Shown one piece after another: positions 1 to 6,201 of a stretch of 9,856 bases of DNA. The notes beneath the pieces are model-generated. The model saw nothing but the letters and a program-made list of their open reading frames with translations. It searched no databases and had not been told where the DNA came from. Origin of the DNA: Deltaproteobacteria bacterium (lineage in GTDB: Bacteria; Desulfobacterota; Desulfobacteria; Desulfobacterales; Desulfatibacillaceae); the NCBI GenBank assembly GCA_019308705.1, contig JAFDHW010000059.1, forward strand, positions 1-9,856, written 5' to 3'. The position numbers and the translations under genes are program-made. Within the stretch, counting starts at the first letter, position 1; each line of letters opens with the position of its first letter.

Positions 1-96
1 CCTTCCTTACTCTCGCGCGAATCGAACGCGTGAATAATCCGGGTTAATAAACCGCCGAAAACCACCCTCAAAAAAAACCGGAAACGGGCGGCAAGC
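1..96. other. Upstream flank of coaE, no assignable gene
   Basis: No gene can be called here. The three forward frames stop at 31-33, 35-37 and 45-47, so an upstream coding region could end in any of them, but 10-14 codons are too few to choose. An AT-rich patch (positions 31-50) and an A-run (about 70-77) precede coaE. They could contain a promoter, but I find no convincing -35/-10 pair. The ribosome binding site of coaE is weak (GGGCGG about 8 nt before the ATG). Confidence 0.3.
29..43 (+). repeat. Direct repeat copy 1 (CGTGAATAATCCGGG)
   Basis: A 12-nt exact match (CGTGAATAATCC) plus two further bases, with one mismatch, is shared with positions 722-736. Both copies lie upstream of a gene start, 68 nt and 83 nt away respectively. 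In copy 2 the internal TGA is the coaE stop codon. In copy 1 the TGA closes one of three possible upstream frames. Function is unknown and chance is possible. Confidence 0.4.
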
Positions 97-726
97 ATGA
101 TCGTAGGGCTTACGGGGAGCATCGGAACGGGGAAGAGCGCGGTGGCGAACATGTTTGCCGAGCTGGGGGCGGTGGTCATCGATTACGACCAGCTGGCCCG
201 GGAGGTGGTGGAGCCGGGCACGGAGGGGTTTTCCGAAATCCTGGAGGAATTCGGCCAGGGCGTGGCGGCCCCGGACGGCGGGCTGGACCGGAAGAAGCTG
301 GGGGACCTGGTGTTCGGCGACAAGGACAAGCTTGCCGCGTTAAACCGCATCGTGCATCCCAGGGTGTTCGAGGCGGACGCCGAGCGGACCAGGCAGATCC
401 TGGACAAGGACCCCGCGGCGGTGGTGATCAAGGAGATTCCGCTGCTCACCCAGATAGGGGTGGACCCCCGCTCCATGGTGGACCGGGTGGTGGTGGTGAC
501 GGCCACCCGCGAGAACCAGATCCGCCGGGTCATGGGCCGGGGGTTCACGGAAAAGGAGGCCAAAAGCCGGGTGGACGCCCAGGCCCCTCCCGAGGACGCG
601 GAAAAGCACGCGGATTATCTCATCAAAAACAACGGCACCCTTGCCGAGCTGAAAACGCGGGTCCGGGAGGTGTACGCGGAGCTGGAGCGGGAGGCGCGGA
701 AGCAGGCTTGCCGACCCGCTTCGTGA
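97..726 (+). CDS. coaE: Dephospho-CoA kinase
   Basis: This cytoplasmic enzyme phosphorylates the 3'-hydroxyl of the ribose in dephospho-CoA using ATP, the last step of coenzyme A synthesis. The 209-residue length is normal for CoaE. The P-loop is G-S-I-G-T-G-K-S at residues 7-14 within the family's usual LTGxIGxGKS start. The acceptor-side acidic pair lies in VIDYDQLAREVV (Asp29, Asp31). The helix segment LNRIVHP (82-88) and the lid region with Arg143/Arg144 and Arg148 (QIRRVMGRGF) follow, and HADYLIKNNG (171-180) matches the family's typical ADxxIxNNG end. One oddity is that the common PLLFE motif reads PLLTQ (115-119), so the usual Glu is replaced by Gln. The start is the only ATG that gives the canonical MIVGLTG opening. 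A 78-nt gap to the next gene suggests it may be transcribed separately. Confidence 0.95.
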   Translation: MIVGLTGSIGTGKSAVANMFAELGAVVIDYDQLAREVVEPGTEGFSEILEEFGQGVAAPDGGLDRKKLGDLVFGDKDKLAALNRIVHPRVFEADAERTRQILDKDPAAVVIKEIPLLTQIGVDPRSMVDRVVVVTATRENQIRRVMGRGFTEKEAKSRVDAQAPPEDAEKHADYLIKNNGTLAELKTRVREVYAELEREARKQACRPAS

Positions 727-736
727 ATAATCCAGG
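722..736 (+). repeat. Direct repeat copy 2 (CGTGAATAATCCAGG)
   Basis: This is the partner of the repeat at 29-43, differing at one of 15 positions. It spans the coaE stop codon (724-726) and the first bases of the gap before the transglutaminase-like gene. Confidence 0.4.
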
Positions 737-751
737 CCAATGGTGTAGAAT
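723..751 (+). promoter_or_regulatory. Possible sigma-70-type promoter for the transglutaminase/ABC unit
   Basis: TAGAAT at 746-751 matches five of six bases of the TATAAT -10 consensus. Seventeen bases upstream, GTGAAT (723-728) keeps only the TGA core of a -35 box. Transcription would start near 758 and give a leader of about 47 nt before the ATG at 805. The pairing is weak and this is an inference. Confidence 0.25.
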
Positions 752-757
752 ACGGAC

Positions 758-779
758 AAAGGCGGCCTTTCCGGCCGCC
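758..779 (+). other. Inverted repeat in the leader before the transglutaminase-like gene
   Basis: GGCGGCC (761-767) and GGCCGCC (773-779) form a perfect 7-bp stem around a 5-nt loop. AAAGG (758-762) and CCTTT (766-770) can form a competing 5-bp stem using some of the same bases. No T-run follows, so this is not a standard intrinsic terminator of coaE. It may be a transcript-end or leader structure, or a chance result of the high GC content. Confidence 0.35.
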
Positions 780-804
780 GCCATCCCCTCCCACACGAGG
801 CGCC

Positions 805-2286
805 ATGAAAAAAATCCTCCCCTGGGCCGCGGGCATCGCCGTGGCCGTGCTGTTCGGGGTCCTGCTGGCCTGGCGCATGGCCGGAGGCCCCTCCGGCCCC
901 GCCTCCACGGACGGGCCCTTCGCCCTGGGCGGCGAAGGCGACCCGGCCGGCCGCGAGGTGTGGCTTTCCGCGTTCCAGAACGACGACAAGATCGGCTGGT
1001 CCCACCGCAAGCTTACCCGGGAGGACGGCGCATGGTTCCTCTTGGAAGAGTCCTTCCTGCGCATCAACGCCATGGGCGCGGTCCAGCCCATCCGGGTGAA
1101 GACCACGGCCCGCTTGTACCCGGACCTCACCCTGAAATCCTTTGACTTTTCCCTGGGTTCCAACCTGGTGAGCTTTTCCGCCTCGGGCCGCATGGAGGGC
1201 CGCACCCTGGTGCTTTCCACCGGCGGACCGGATGAAGGAACGGAGACCAAAATCGAGCTGCCCCGGCCGCCCTACCTGGGGGCGGGGCTCATGTTCGCCT
1301 CCCGGGTGGCGGAAATGGATGTGGGGGAGAGCCGGTCCTTTCCCCTGTTCGACCCGGCCACCCTGGGCACCAGCCCGGCCACGGTGGAGGTGGTGGGCGA
1401 GGAAACCATCACGGTCATGGGCGAGGAGCACCGGGCCAAGAAGGTCAAACTCACCTTCATGGGCAATTCCCAGTCCGCCTGGATCGGCGAGGACGGGGAG
1501 GTGCTCAGGGAAAAGGCCATGCTGGGCTTGAGGATGGAACGCGCGGACCGGCAGACCGCCCTGGACATGTCCGGCTCCGGGCAGAGCGCGGACCTCGTCG
1601 ACCTGGCCTCGGTGCCCGTGGACGTCACCATCCCGGACCCGTCGTCCTTGGCCCTGCTCAAGGTGCGGGTGGACACGCCCCGGGAGTTCCCGGGCATGGA
1701 CGGCGGCAGGCAGACCTTTGCGGACAGGGTGCTCACCGTCGCCAAGGAAACCCTGCCGGACCCGGCGGCGGACCCGGGCAAGGACGTGTCCCAGGACCCG
1801 GACCTGGCCCCGTACCTGGAGGCCGGGCCGTTCATCCGGTCGGACCATCCCCAGGTGATCCGCGCCGCCCAGGAGATCGTCTCCCCCCAGGACCCGCCCG
1901 TGGTGCGGGCCAAGAAGATCGTCTCCTGGGCGCACACCGAGCTGGAGAAACGGCCCGTGTTTTCCGCGCCCGAGGCCCTGGCCACCCTGCGCACCCGCAT
2001 GGGAGACTGCAACGAGCACGCGGTGCTGGTGGCCGCCCTGGCCCGGGCCGCCAGGGTGCCCGCTCGCATGGAGGTGGGGCTCACCTACATGGAGGGCCGG
2101 TTCTACTACCACGCCTGGGACGCCTTTTACCTTTCCGGCCAATGGATCACCGGCGACGCGGTGTTCGGCCAGTTTCCCGCGGATGTCACCCACCTGCGGT
2201 TCGCCTCCGGAGCCCCCAAAACCCAGTTGGAGATCATGGGGCTTCTGGGCAGGGTGAACCTTGAAATTCTGGAATTTTCCCAATGA
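805..2286 (+). CDS. Membrane-anchored transglutaminase-like (papain-fold) protein
   Basis: This 493-residue protein has an N-terminal hydrophobic segment (about 5-23, preceded by MKK). It is a signal anchor or signal peptide that places the rest outside the cytoplasmic membrane. Residues about 50-260 form a mostly beta region with no motif I recognise firmly. The C-terminal part carries the transglutaminase-like core: Cys402 in MGDCNEHA, His436 in YYHAWDAF and Asp451 in WITGDAVF, which fit the Cys-His-Asp triad in order and spacing. Bacterial members of this superfamily are often cysteine peptidases or amidases rather than protein crosslinkers, so the reaction is undetermined. GAGG (797-800) sits 4 nt before the ATG. 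The stop overlaps the start of the ABC ATPase gene (ATGA), so the two proteins are probably co-translated and may act together, for instance by processing material handled by the exporter. Confidence 0.82.
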   Translation: MKKILPWAAGIAVAVLFGVLLAWRMAGGPSGPASTDGPFALGGEGDPAGREVWLSAFQNDDKIGWSHRKLTREDGAWFLLEESFLRINAMGAVQPIRVKTTARLYPDLTLKSFDFSLGSNLVSFSASGRMEGRTLVLSTGGPDEGTETKIELPRPPYLGAGLMFASRVAEMDVGESRSFPLFDPATLGTSPATVEVVGEETITVMGEEHRAKKVKLTFMGNSQSAWIGEDGEVLREKAMLGLRMERADRQTALDMSGSGQSADLVDLASVPVDVTIPDPSSLALLKVRVDTPREFPGMDGGRQTFADRVLTVAKETLPDPAADPGKDVSQDPDLAPYLEAGPFIRSDHPQVIRAAQEIVSPQDPPVVRAKKIVSWAHTELEKRPVFSAPEALATLRTRMGDCNEHAVLVAALARAARVPARMEVGLTYMEGRFYYHAWDAFYLSGQWITGDAVFGQFPADVTHLRFASGAPKTQLEIMGLLGRVNLEILEFSQ

Positions 2287-3020
2287 TCCACCTGGAAAAC
2301 CTGACCAAGCGCTACGGACCCATAACCGCGGTGGACAACGTGTCCTTGTCCGTGTCCGCCGGCGAGATCTTCGGGTTCATCGGCCCCAACGGCGCGGGCA
2401 AGACCACCACCATCCGCATCCTGGGCGGGCTGCTGGCCCCCACCTCGGGCAGCGTGTCCATCGGAGGCATCTCCATGGCGGAAAATCCCTCCGCCGCCAA
2501 GGCCCTGGTGGGGTTCGTGCCGGACCGGCCCTTTTTGTACGACAAGCTCACGGGCATGGAATTCTTGGAGTTCACCGCGGACCTCTACAAGATGCCGCCG
2601 GACAAGTTCGCCCGCCGCGCGCCCCGGATGCTGGAGCTGTTTTCCCTGTCCAACTGGGGAGACGAACTCATCGAGGCGTATTCCCACGGCATGAAGCAGC
2701 GCATCATCATGGCGTCCGCGCTGTTGCACGAGCCCCGGGTGCTGGTGGTGGACGAGCCCATGGTGGGCCTGGACCCGAGGGCCATCCGCCTGGTGAAGAA
2801 CCTCTTGGTCGACCTGGCCGCCGACGGCTGCGCGGTGTTTCTTTCCACCCACACCCTGGGGGTGGCCCAGGACGTGTGCCACCGCATCGGGGTCATCCAC
2901 CGGGGCAGGGTCATCGCCGAGGGCACGTTTTCGGACTTGCGCACCAAGGCCGACGTGCGGGAGGAGGACCTGGAGGAGGTGTTTTTGCGCCTCACCGAGG
3001 AGGAGACCCAGGCGGCATGA
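2283..3020 (+). CDS. ABC transporter ATP-binding protein (ABC-2 exporter type)
   Basis: This cytoplasmic ATPase subunit, 245 residues, powers the adjacent 12-TM permease. Walker A is GPNGAGKT (34-41), the signature is YSHGMKQR (133-140, a variant of LSGGQ common in ABC-2 type ATPases), Walker B is VLVVDEP with catalytic Glu158, the D-loop is GLDP (162-165), and the switch His is 190 (STH). The Q-loop position reads VGFVPDRPFLYDKLTG, with Asp81 where a Gln or Glu is usual. The short form without a long C-terminal regulatory domain fits simple exporters. The ATG overlaps the preceding stop (ATGA at 2283-2286) and the stop overlaps the next start (ATGA at 3017-3020), which implies translational coupling across the three genes. 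There is no substrate-binding protein nearby, which supports export rather than import. The substrate is not deducible. Confidence 0.95.
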   Translation: MIHLENLTKRYGPITAVDNVSLSVSAGEIFGFIGPNGAGKTTTIRILGGLLAPTSGSVSIGGISMAENPSAAKALVGFVPDRPFLYDKLTGMEFLEFTADLYKMPPDKFARRAPRMLELFSLSNWGDELIEAYSHGMKQRIIMASALLHEPRVLVVDEPMVGLDPRAIRLVKNLLVDLAADGCAVFLSTHTLGVAQDVCHRIGVIHRGRVIAEGTFSDLRTKADVREEDLEEVFLRLTEEETQAA

Positions 3021-4720
3021 GCAAGTTTTTGGTGTTGTTGCGGCCCAGGCTCCTGTCCGTCCGGGTGGGCAGGGAAAACCACAGGGCCTTCTACGGCAAG
3101 CTGGCTTTTTTCGGCGCGTTGGGCATCGGGTTCTGGGCGGGCATCTTCGTGGTGTTCGTGCGGGTGCTGGCCTATTTCCAGGCCGTGGAAGGCTTCGGCG
3201 ACGTCCTGGCGGAAAAACTCCTTTCCATGGTGTTCACCACCTTCTTTTCCCTCCTGGTGTTCTCCGCGGTGTTCGCGACCCTTTCCAAGCTGTATCTTTC
3301 CCGCGACCTTCCCCTGGTGCTCTCCTACCCCGTGAACCACCGCACCGTGTTCGCGGCAAGACTTTGCGAAAGCCTGGTGGACAGCTCCTGGATGGTGGCG
3401 GTGTACATCCTGCCCGCGCTGTTCGCCTACGGCGTGGTGTACGGCCGGGGCTTCACCTTCTACGCCAACGCCGTGTTCGTGCTTTTGCCCTTCTGCGTCA
3501 CCGCGTGCGCGGTGTCCGCCCTGGGGGTGATGCTGGCCGTGGTGCTCCTTCCCGCGGGCAGGGTCCGCACCCTGCTGTTGTTTCTGGGCATGGGGCTTTT
3601 CCTGGCGGCCTACCTGGCGCTCCGGCTGCTGAGACCCGAGCGGCTGGTGGACCCCGACGCCTTCGCCTCGGCCATCCAGTACCTGGCCACCTTGCGGGCG
3701 CCCGCCCCGGCCTGGCTGCCCTCCACCTGGGCCTTCGACTCCGTGCGCCTGTCCCTTTCCGGAGACTGGGCCGCCGTGGCTTTCCACAACCTTTTGGCCG
3801 TATCCGGCGCGGCGTTTTTCGTGTTTCTGGCCGTGGCCCTCGCCGGGCCGCTGTATTTCAAGGGAGTTTCAAAATCCCAGGAGAGCCGGGTGCGTATGCC
3901 GGGCAGAAAACCAAGGTCCCCCAGAAGACCCCTGGCCTCGCGCCTGCCGTTTCTCTCCCGCCCGGCACGGGCCATCCTGGTGAAGGAGATCCGGTCCTTC
4001 ACCCGCGACCAGGCCCAGTGGCCCCAGGTGTTCCTCATGGCCGCCCTGATCGGCATCTACCTGTACAACTTCAAGGTCCTGCCCATCGAGAAGGCCCCCA
4101 TCGCGGCGGTGTACCTGGAGAATTTGTTCTCCTTCCTGAACATGGCGCTGGCAGGATTCGTGCTCACCGCGCTTTCGGCCCGCTTCGTGTTCCCCGCGGT
4201 GTCCATGGAAAAGGAGGCCTTCTGGATCGTGCGTTCCTCGCCCGTGCCCGTGTCCCGGGTGTTGTGGATCAAGTTCTTCATCTACTTTGCGCCGCTTCTG
4301 GTCCTCTCCGAGTTCCTCATCGTGGCCACCAACCTGCTCCTGGGCGTCACTCCGTTCATGATGGGCCTTTCCGTGGCCACCATGCTCCTGGTGGTGCCGG
4401 GCATCGTGGCCATGGGCATCGGCCTGGGAGCGGCCTACCCCAACTTCACCTCGGAAAACCCCATGCAGGCGGTCACAGGCACCGGCGGCCTCTTGTTCAT
4501 GATCCTCGCCGCCGCGTTCATCGGCATGGTGATCATCCTGGAGGCCGGCCCGGTCTACGCCGTGTTCATGGCGGGCATCCACGGCTCGGCCCTGGACCCC
4601 CTCGCCTGGGTCGCCATCACCCTCTCCTTCGCCTTGGTGGCCGCCCTGTGCGCCGCCGTCGTCATCCTCCCCATGCGCCACGGTGCAAAAAAACTCTCCC
4701 CGCAGTTCCCAAAGGGGTAA
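3017..4720 (+). CDS. 12-TM ABC exporter permease with two homologous halves
   Basis: This 567-residue integral membrane protein is the membrane partner of the upstream ATPase. About twelve hydrophobic segments are visible, near residues 28-52, 68-92, 122-142, 148-178, 185-204, 254-281, 337-353, 366-391, 416-442, 446-474, 488-519 and 527-552. A basic cytoplasmic linker (282-336) separates six from six. The halves look like a duplication: after TM2 the first half has VLSYPVNHRTVFAA (101-114), and after TM8 the second half has IVRSSPVPVSRVLW (404-417), with a shared S-x-P-V. One polypeptide could therefore supply both halves of an ABC-2 type channel. The reading frame is open for about 750 nt further upstream, but that is only a shadow of the ATPase gene. 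The ATG at 3017 overlaps the ATPase stop and is preceded by a purine-rich stretch (GAGGAGGAGA). The hypothetical substrate is unknown. A terminator follows 30 nt downstream. Confidence 0.85.
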   Translation: MSKFLVLLRPRLLSVRVGRENHRAFYGKLAFFGALGIGFWAGIFVVFVRVLAYFQAVEGFGDVLAEKLLSMVFTTFFSLLVFSAVFATLSKLYLSRDLPLVLSYPVNHRTVFAARLCESLVDSSWMVAVYILPALFAYGVVYGRGFTFYANAVFVLLPFCVTACAVSALGVMLAVVLLPAGRVRTLLLFLGMGLFLAAYLALRLLRPERLVDPDAFASAIQYLATLRAPAPAWLPSTWAFDSVRLSLSGDWAAVAFHNLLAVSGAAFFVFLAVALAGPLYFKGVSKSQESRVRMPGRKPRSPRRPLASRLPFLSRPARAILVKEIRSFTRDQAQWPQVFLMAALIGIYLYNFKVLPIEKAPIAAVYLENLFSFLNMALAGFVLTALSARFVFPAVSMEKEAFWIVRSSPVPVSRVLWIKFFIYFAPLLVLSEFLIVATNLLLGVTPFMMGLSVATMLLVVPGIVAMGIGLGAAYPNFTSENPMQAVTGTGGLLFMILAAAFIGMVIILEAGPVYAVFMAGIHGSALDPLAWVAITLSFALVAALCAAVVILPMRHGAKKLSPQFPKG

Positions 4721-4730
4721 CAGCGGTTTC

Positions 4731-4771
4731 AAAAAAAACGCCTTCCTGCCGCGGGACCGCGCGAGGAAAGG
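4731..4771 (-). terminator. Intrinsic terminator of the etfB-etfA-yidD operon
   Basis: Reading the minus strand, CCTTTCCT (4771-4764) pairs with AGGAAGG (4747-4741) with one bulged base. An inner CGCG/CGCG pairing (4763-4760 with 4753-4750) extends it. Two bases later there is a run of eight T (4738-4731). It starts just past the yidD stop at 4787. Confidence 0.7.
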
Positions 4772-4788
4772 GGTCCCGCATGTTTTTT
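4751..4788 (+). terminator. Intrinsic terminator of the transglutaminase/ABC operon
   Basis: GCGGGACC (4751-4758) and GGTCCCGC (4772-4779) form a perfect 8-bp GC-rich stem with a 13-nt loop, followed after three bases by six T (4783-4788). It lies 30 nt after the permease stop. Its stem uses bases that belong to the loop and stem of the minus-strand terminator, so the two structures are overlapping alternatives. The T-run overlaps the yidD stop codon. Confidence 0.8.
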
Positions 4789-5218
4789 ACCTGTGATCCC
4801 TCTGCGGGACCGGGTCGAAGGTGAGGATGCGGTGGTTCAGGAGGATCCTGGGGGAGAGGCGGGTCTCGTCGCGGCCGCAGCGCAGCAAGCGGTCGAGCGT
4901 CATGACCAGGCCCTTTGCCATGCCATACCGGGAGACGGCCTGGCGGGCGTAGATGGAGCAGGAAGGGCTCATGGGGCACCGGTCGCCGTCCACCGGGGAG
5001 ATGGCGCGGTCGTAGAAGGCGAACAGCCCGGGCCAGGGGCTCCGGGGCACGGGAGCCTGTCGGGCCGCGTCCTCCCCCGGCGGCCCGTTCATGCCCGCCA
5101 TGCAGGGCGCGGCCAGCAAAAGCGCTATCAGAAGAATCCTGGGCCCCATCCCAAAGCCGAGGACCTTTTTTGCTTTCCGGCGCGGCAGGAAAACGTTTTT
5201 GGGATGAATTCCCCTCAT
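4787..5218 (-). CDS. yidD: YidD-family membrane insertion efficiency factor with N-terminal extension
   Basis: The YidD family (DUF37) are small proteins at the inner membrane thought to help YidC/Sec-dependent insertion. The family core is residues 65-143: FYDRAISPVDGDRC (68-81), PSCSIYARQAVSRYG (85-99), a basic LLRCGRDE stretch (111-118) and a terminal DPVP (135-138), with the conserved cysteines at 81, 87 and 114. Ordinary YidD is about 70-90 residues. Here 143 residues include a basic stretch (RRKAKK, 13-18) and a hydrophobic segment (about 27-41), which looks like a signal peptide or an extra membrane anchor. There is also a longer insert before DPVP. The start at 5218 was chosen because GAGGAG lies 5 nt upstream and the ATG overlaps the etfA stop (ATGA). 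The alternative ATG at 5149 has no good ribosome binding site. Its place behind etfA, not beside rnpA/yidC, is unusual. I am sure of the family, less sure of the role. Confidence 0.88.
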   Translation of the reverse strand: MRGIHPKNVFLPRRKAKKVLGFGMGPRILLIALLLAAPCMAGMNGPPGEDAARQAPVPRSPWPGLFAFYDRAISPVDGDRCPMSPSCSIYARQAVSRYGMAKGLVMTLDRLLRCGRDETRLSPRILLNHRILTFDPVPQRDHR

Positions 5219-6201
5219 TTTCGCTCCTCGCACACCTCGCAGAACAGGGGCAAAAAGCTCAGGGCGTCTTCCACCACGCCCACGTCCGCCACCCGGAAGA
5301 TGGGGGCGTTTTTGTCCCGGTTCACCGCCACCACGAACCGGGAGCCGCGCATACCCGCCACGTGCTGGAACGCGCCGGAGATGCCGCAGGCGAAGTAGAG
5401 CGCCGGGGCCACGGTCTGGCCCGTGACGCCCACCTGGCGGGAATGGGGAAGCCAGCCCATGTCGCATGCCGGCCGGGAGCCCGCCAGGGCGCTTTCGGAA
5501 AACAGGGAGGCGAGCCGGCGGGCTTGCTCCAGGTTCTCCGCGGCCCCCATGCCGCGGCCCACGGCCACCACCACCCGGGCCAGGGAAAGCCCAGGCGCGG
5601 AAACCGTGCGCTGGCGCATCCCCAGGGAGCGGGCGTCCGCGGGCCTATCCCCCCAGTCGATCGGAATCACTTCCCCGGCTTCGCCCGTGTTCTCCGGCGG
5701 CGGCGCAAAGGACCCGGCCGAGGCGGTGAGCACCGCGGGAAACGCTTTTGCTTCCACCCGGACCACGTATTTCCCCCCGGCCGCGGACCGGGTGAACGCC
5801 GGGCCGGACTCCCCGGCCTCCACCCCTTCCACGGCGGGAATGCAGCATCCGCCCGCGTACACGGCCAGGCCCGGGGCCACGTCCGCGAAAAGCGGCGTGC
5901 CCGGCAGGCAGACCCACCTGGCCCCGCACTGCCGCGCAAGCCGGGCCAGGGCCAAGGCGCGCGTTCTCCCCGCCGCCCCGCCCAGCGCCGGGCCGGAAAC
6001 GGCCGCCGCCGGAAGGCCGTAGAGCCGTGCCGCCTCCCGCGCCGCGGCTTGGGGGTCTTTCCCCAGCACTCCCAGCAGGGGCTTTTCCCCTCCGGCGGCC
6101 AAGGAAAGGGCAAGGGCCACGGCGTCCGCGGTGGAGGAAAGCACCTCCCCTTCCCGAAGGTCCACCAGGGCCAGGATAGAATGTTGCGGCACGGGGTTCA
6201 T
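5215..6201 (-). CDS. etfA: Electron transfer flavoprotein alpha subunit
   Basis: EtfA pairs with EtfB to form a soluble FAD-carrying heterodimer that passes electrons between dehydrogenases and a membrane or ferredoxin/quinone partner. The 328 residues are typical. The C-terminal FAD domain is very clear: VVVAVGRGMG (210-219), SRPACDMGW (242-250, usual SRAAVDAGW), RQVGVTGQTVAPALYF (255-270), GISGAFQHVAGM (273-284) and VAVNRDKNAPIFRVADVGVV (291-310). The N-terminal domain (about 1-180) is divergent and Ala/Pro rich. Oddities are a CxxC at the extreme C-terminus (Cys321, Cys324) and a Cys-Cys pair at 119-120, neither of which I recall as an EtfA hallmark. The ATG at 6201 overlaps the etfB stop (ATGA), with GGAAGGG about 8 nt upstream. 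Its own stop overlaps the yidD start. Confidence 0.95.
   Translation of the reverse strand: MNPVPQHSILALVDLREGEVLSSTADAVALALSLAAGGEKPLLGVLGKDPQAAAREAARLYGLPAAAVSGPALGGAAGRTRALALARLARQCGARWVCLPGTPLFADVAPGLAVYAGGCCIPAVEGVEAGESGPAFTRSAAGGKYVVRVEAKAFPAVLTASAGSFAPPPENTGEAGEVIPIDWGDRPADARSLGMRQRTVSAPGLSLARVVVAVGRGMGAAENLEQARRLASLFSESALAGSRPACDMGWLPHSRQVGVTGQTVAPALYFACGISGAFQHVAGMRGSRFVVAVNRDKNAPIFRVADVGVVEDALSFLPLFCEVCEERK

Noticed and set aside
340..2283. 647-codon open frame on the minus strand opposite coaE and the transglutaminase-like gene
   Set aside because: It crosses two well-supported genes, is rich in Gly/His/Arg/Pro with no domain, and is a typical shadow of high-GC third positions.
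2529..2531. Asp81 in the ATPase Q-loop as a sign of an inactive transporter
   Set aside because: Acidic residues at this position are frequent in ABC-2 type ATPases, and all other catalytic motifs are intact.
2261..3016. Forward open frame continuous with the permease, suggesting a larger fusion protein
   Set aside because: The upstream part is the +1 shadow of the ATPase gene with no membrane or known motif. The ATG at 3017 starts a sensible permease and overlaps the ATPase stop.
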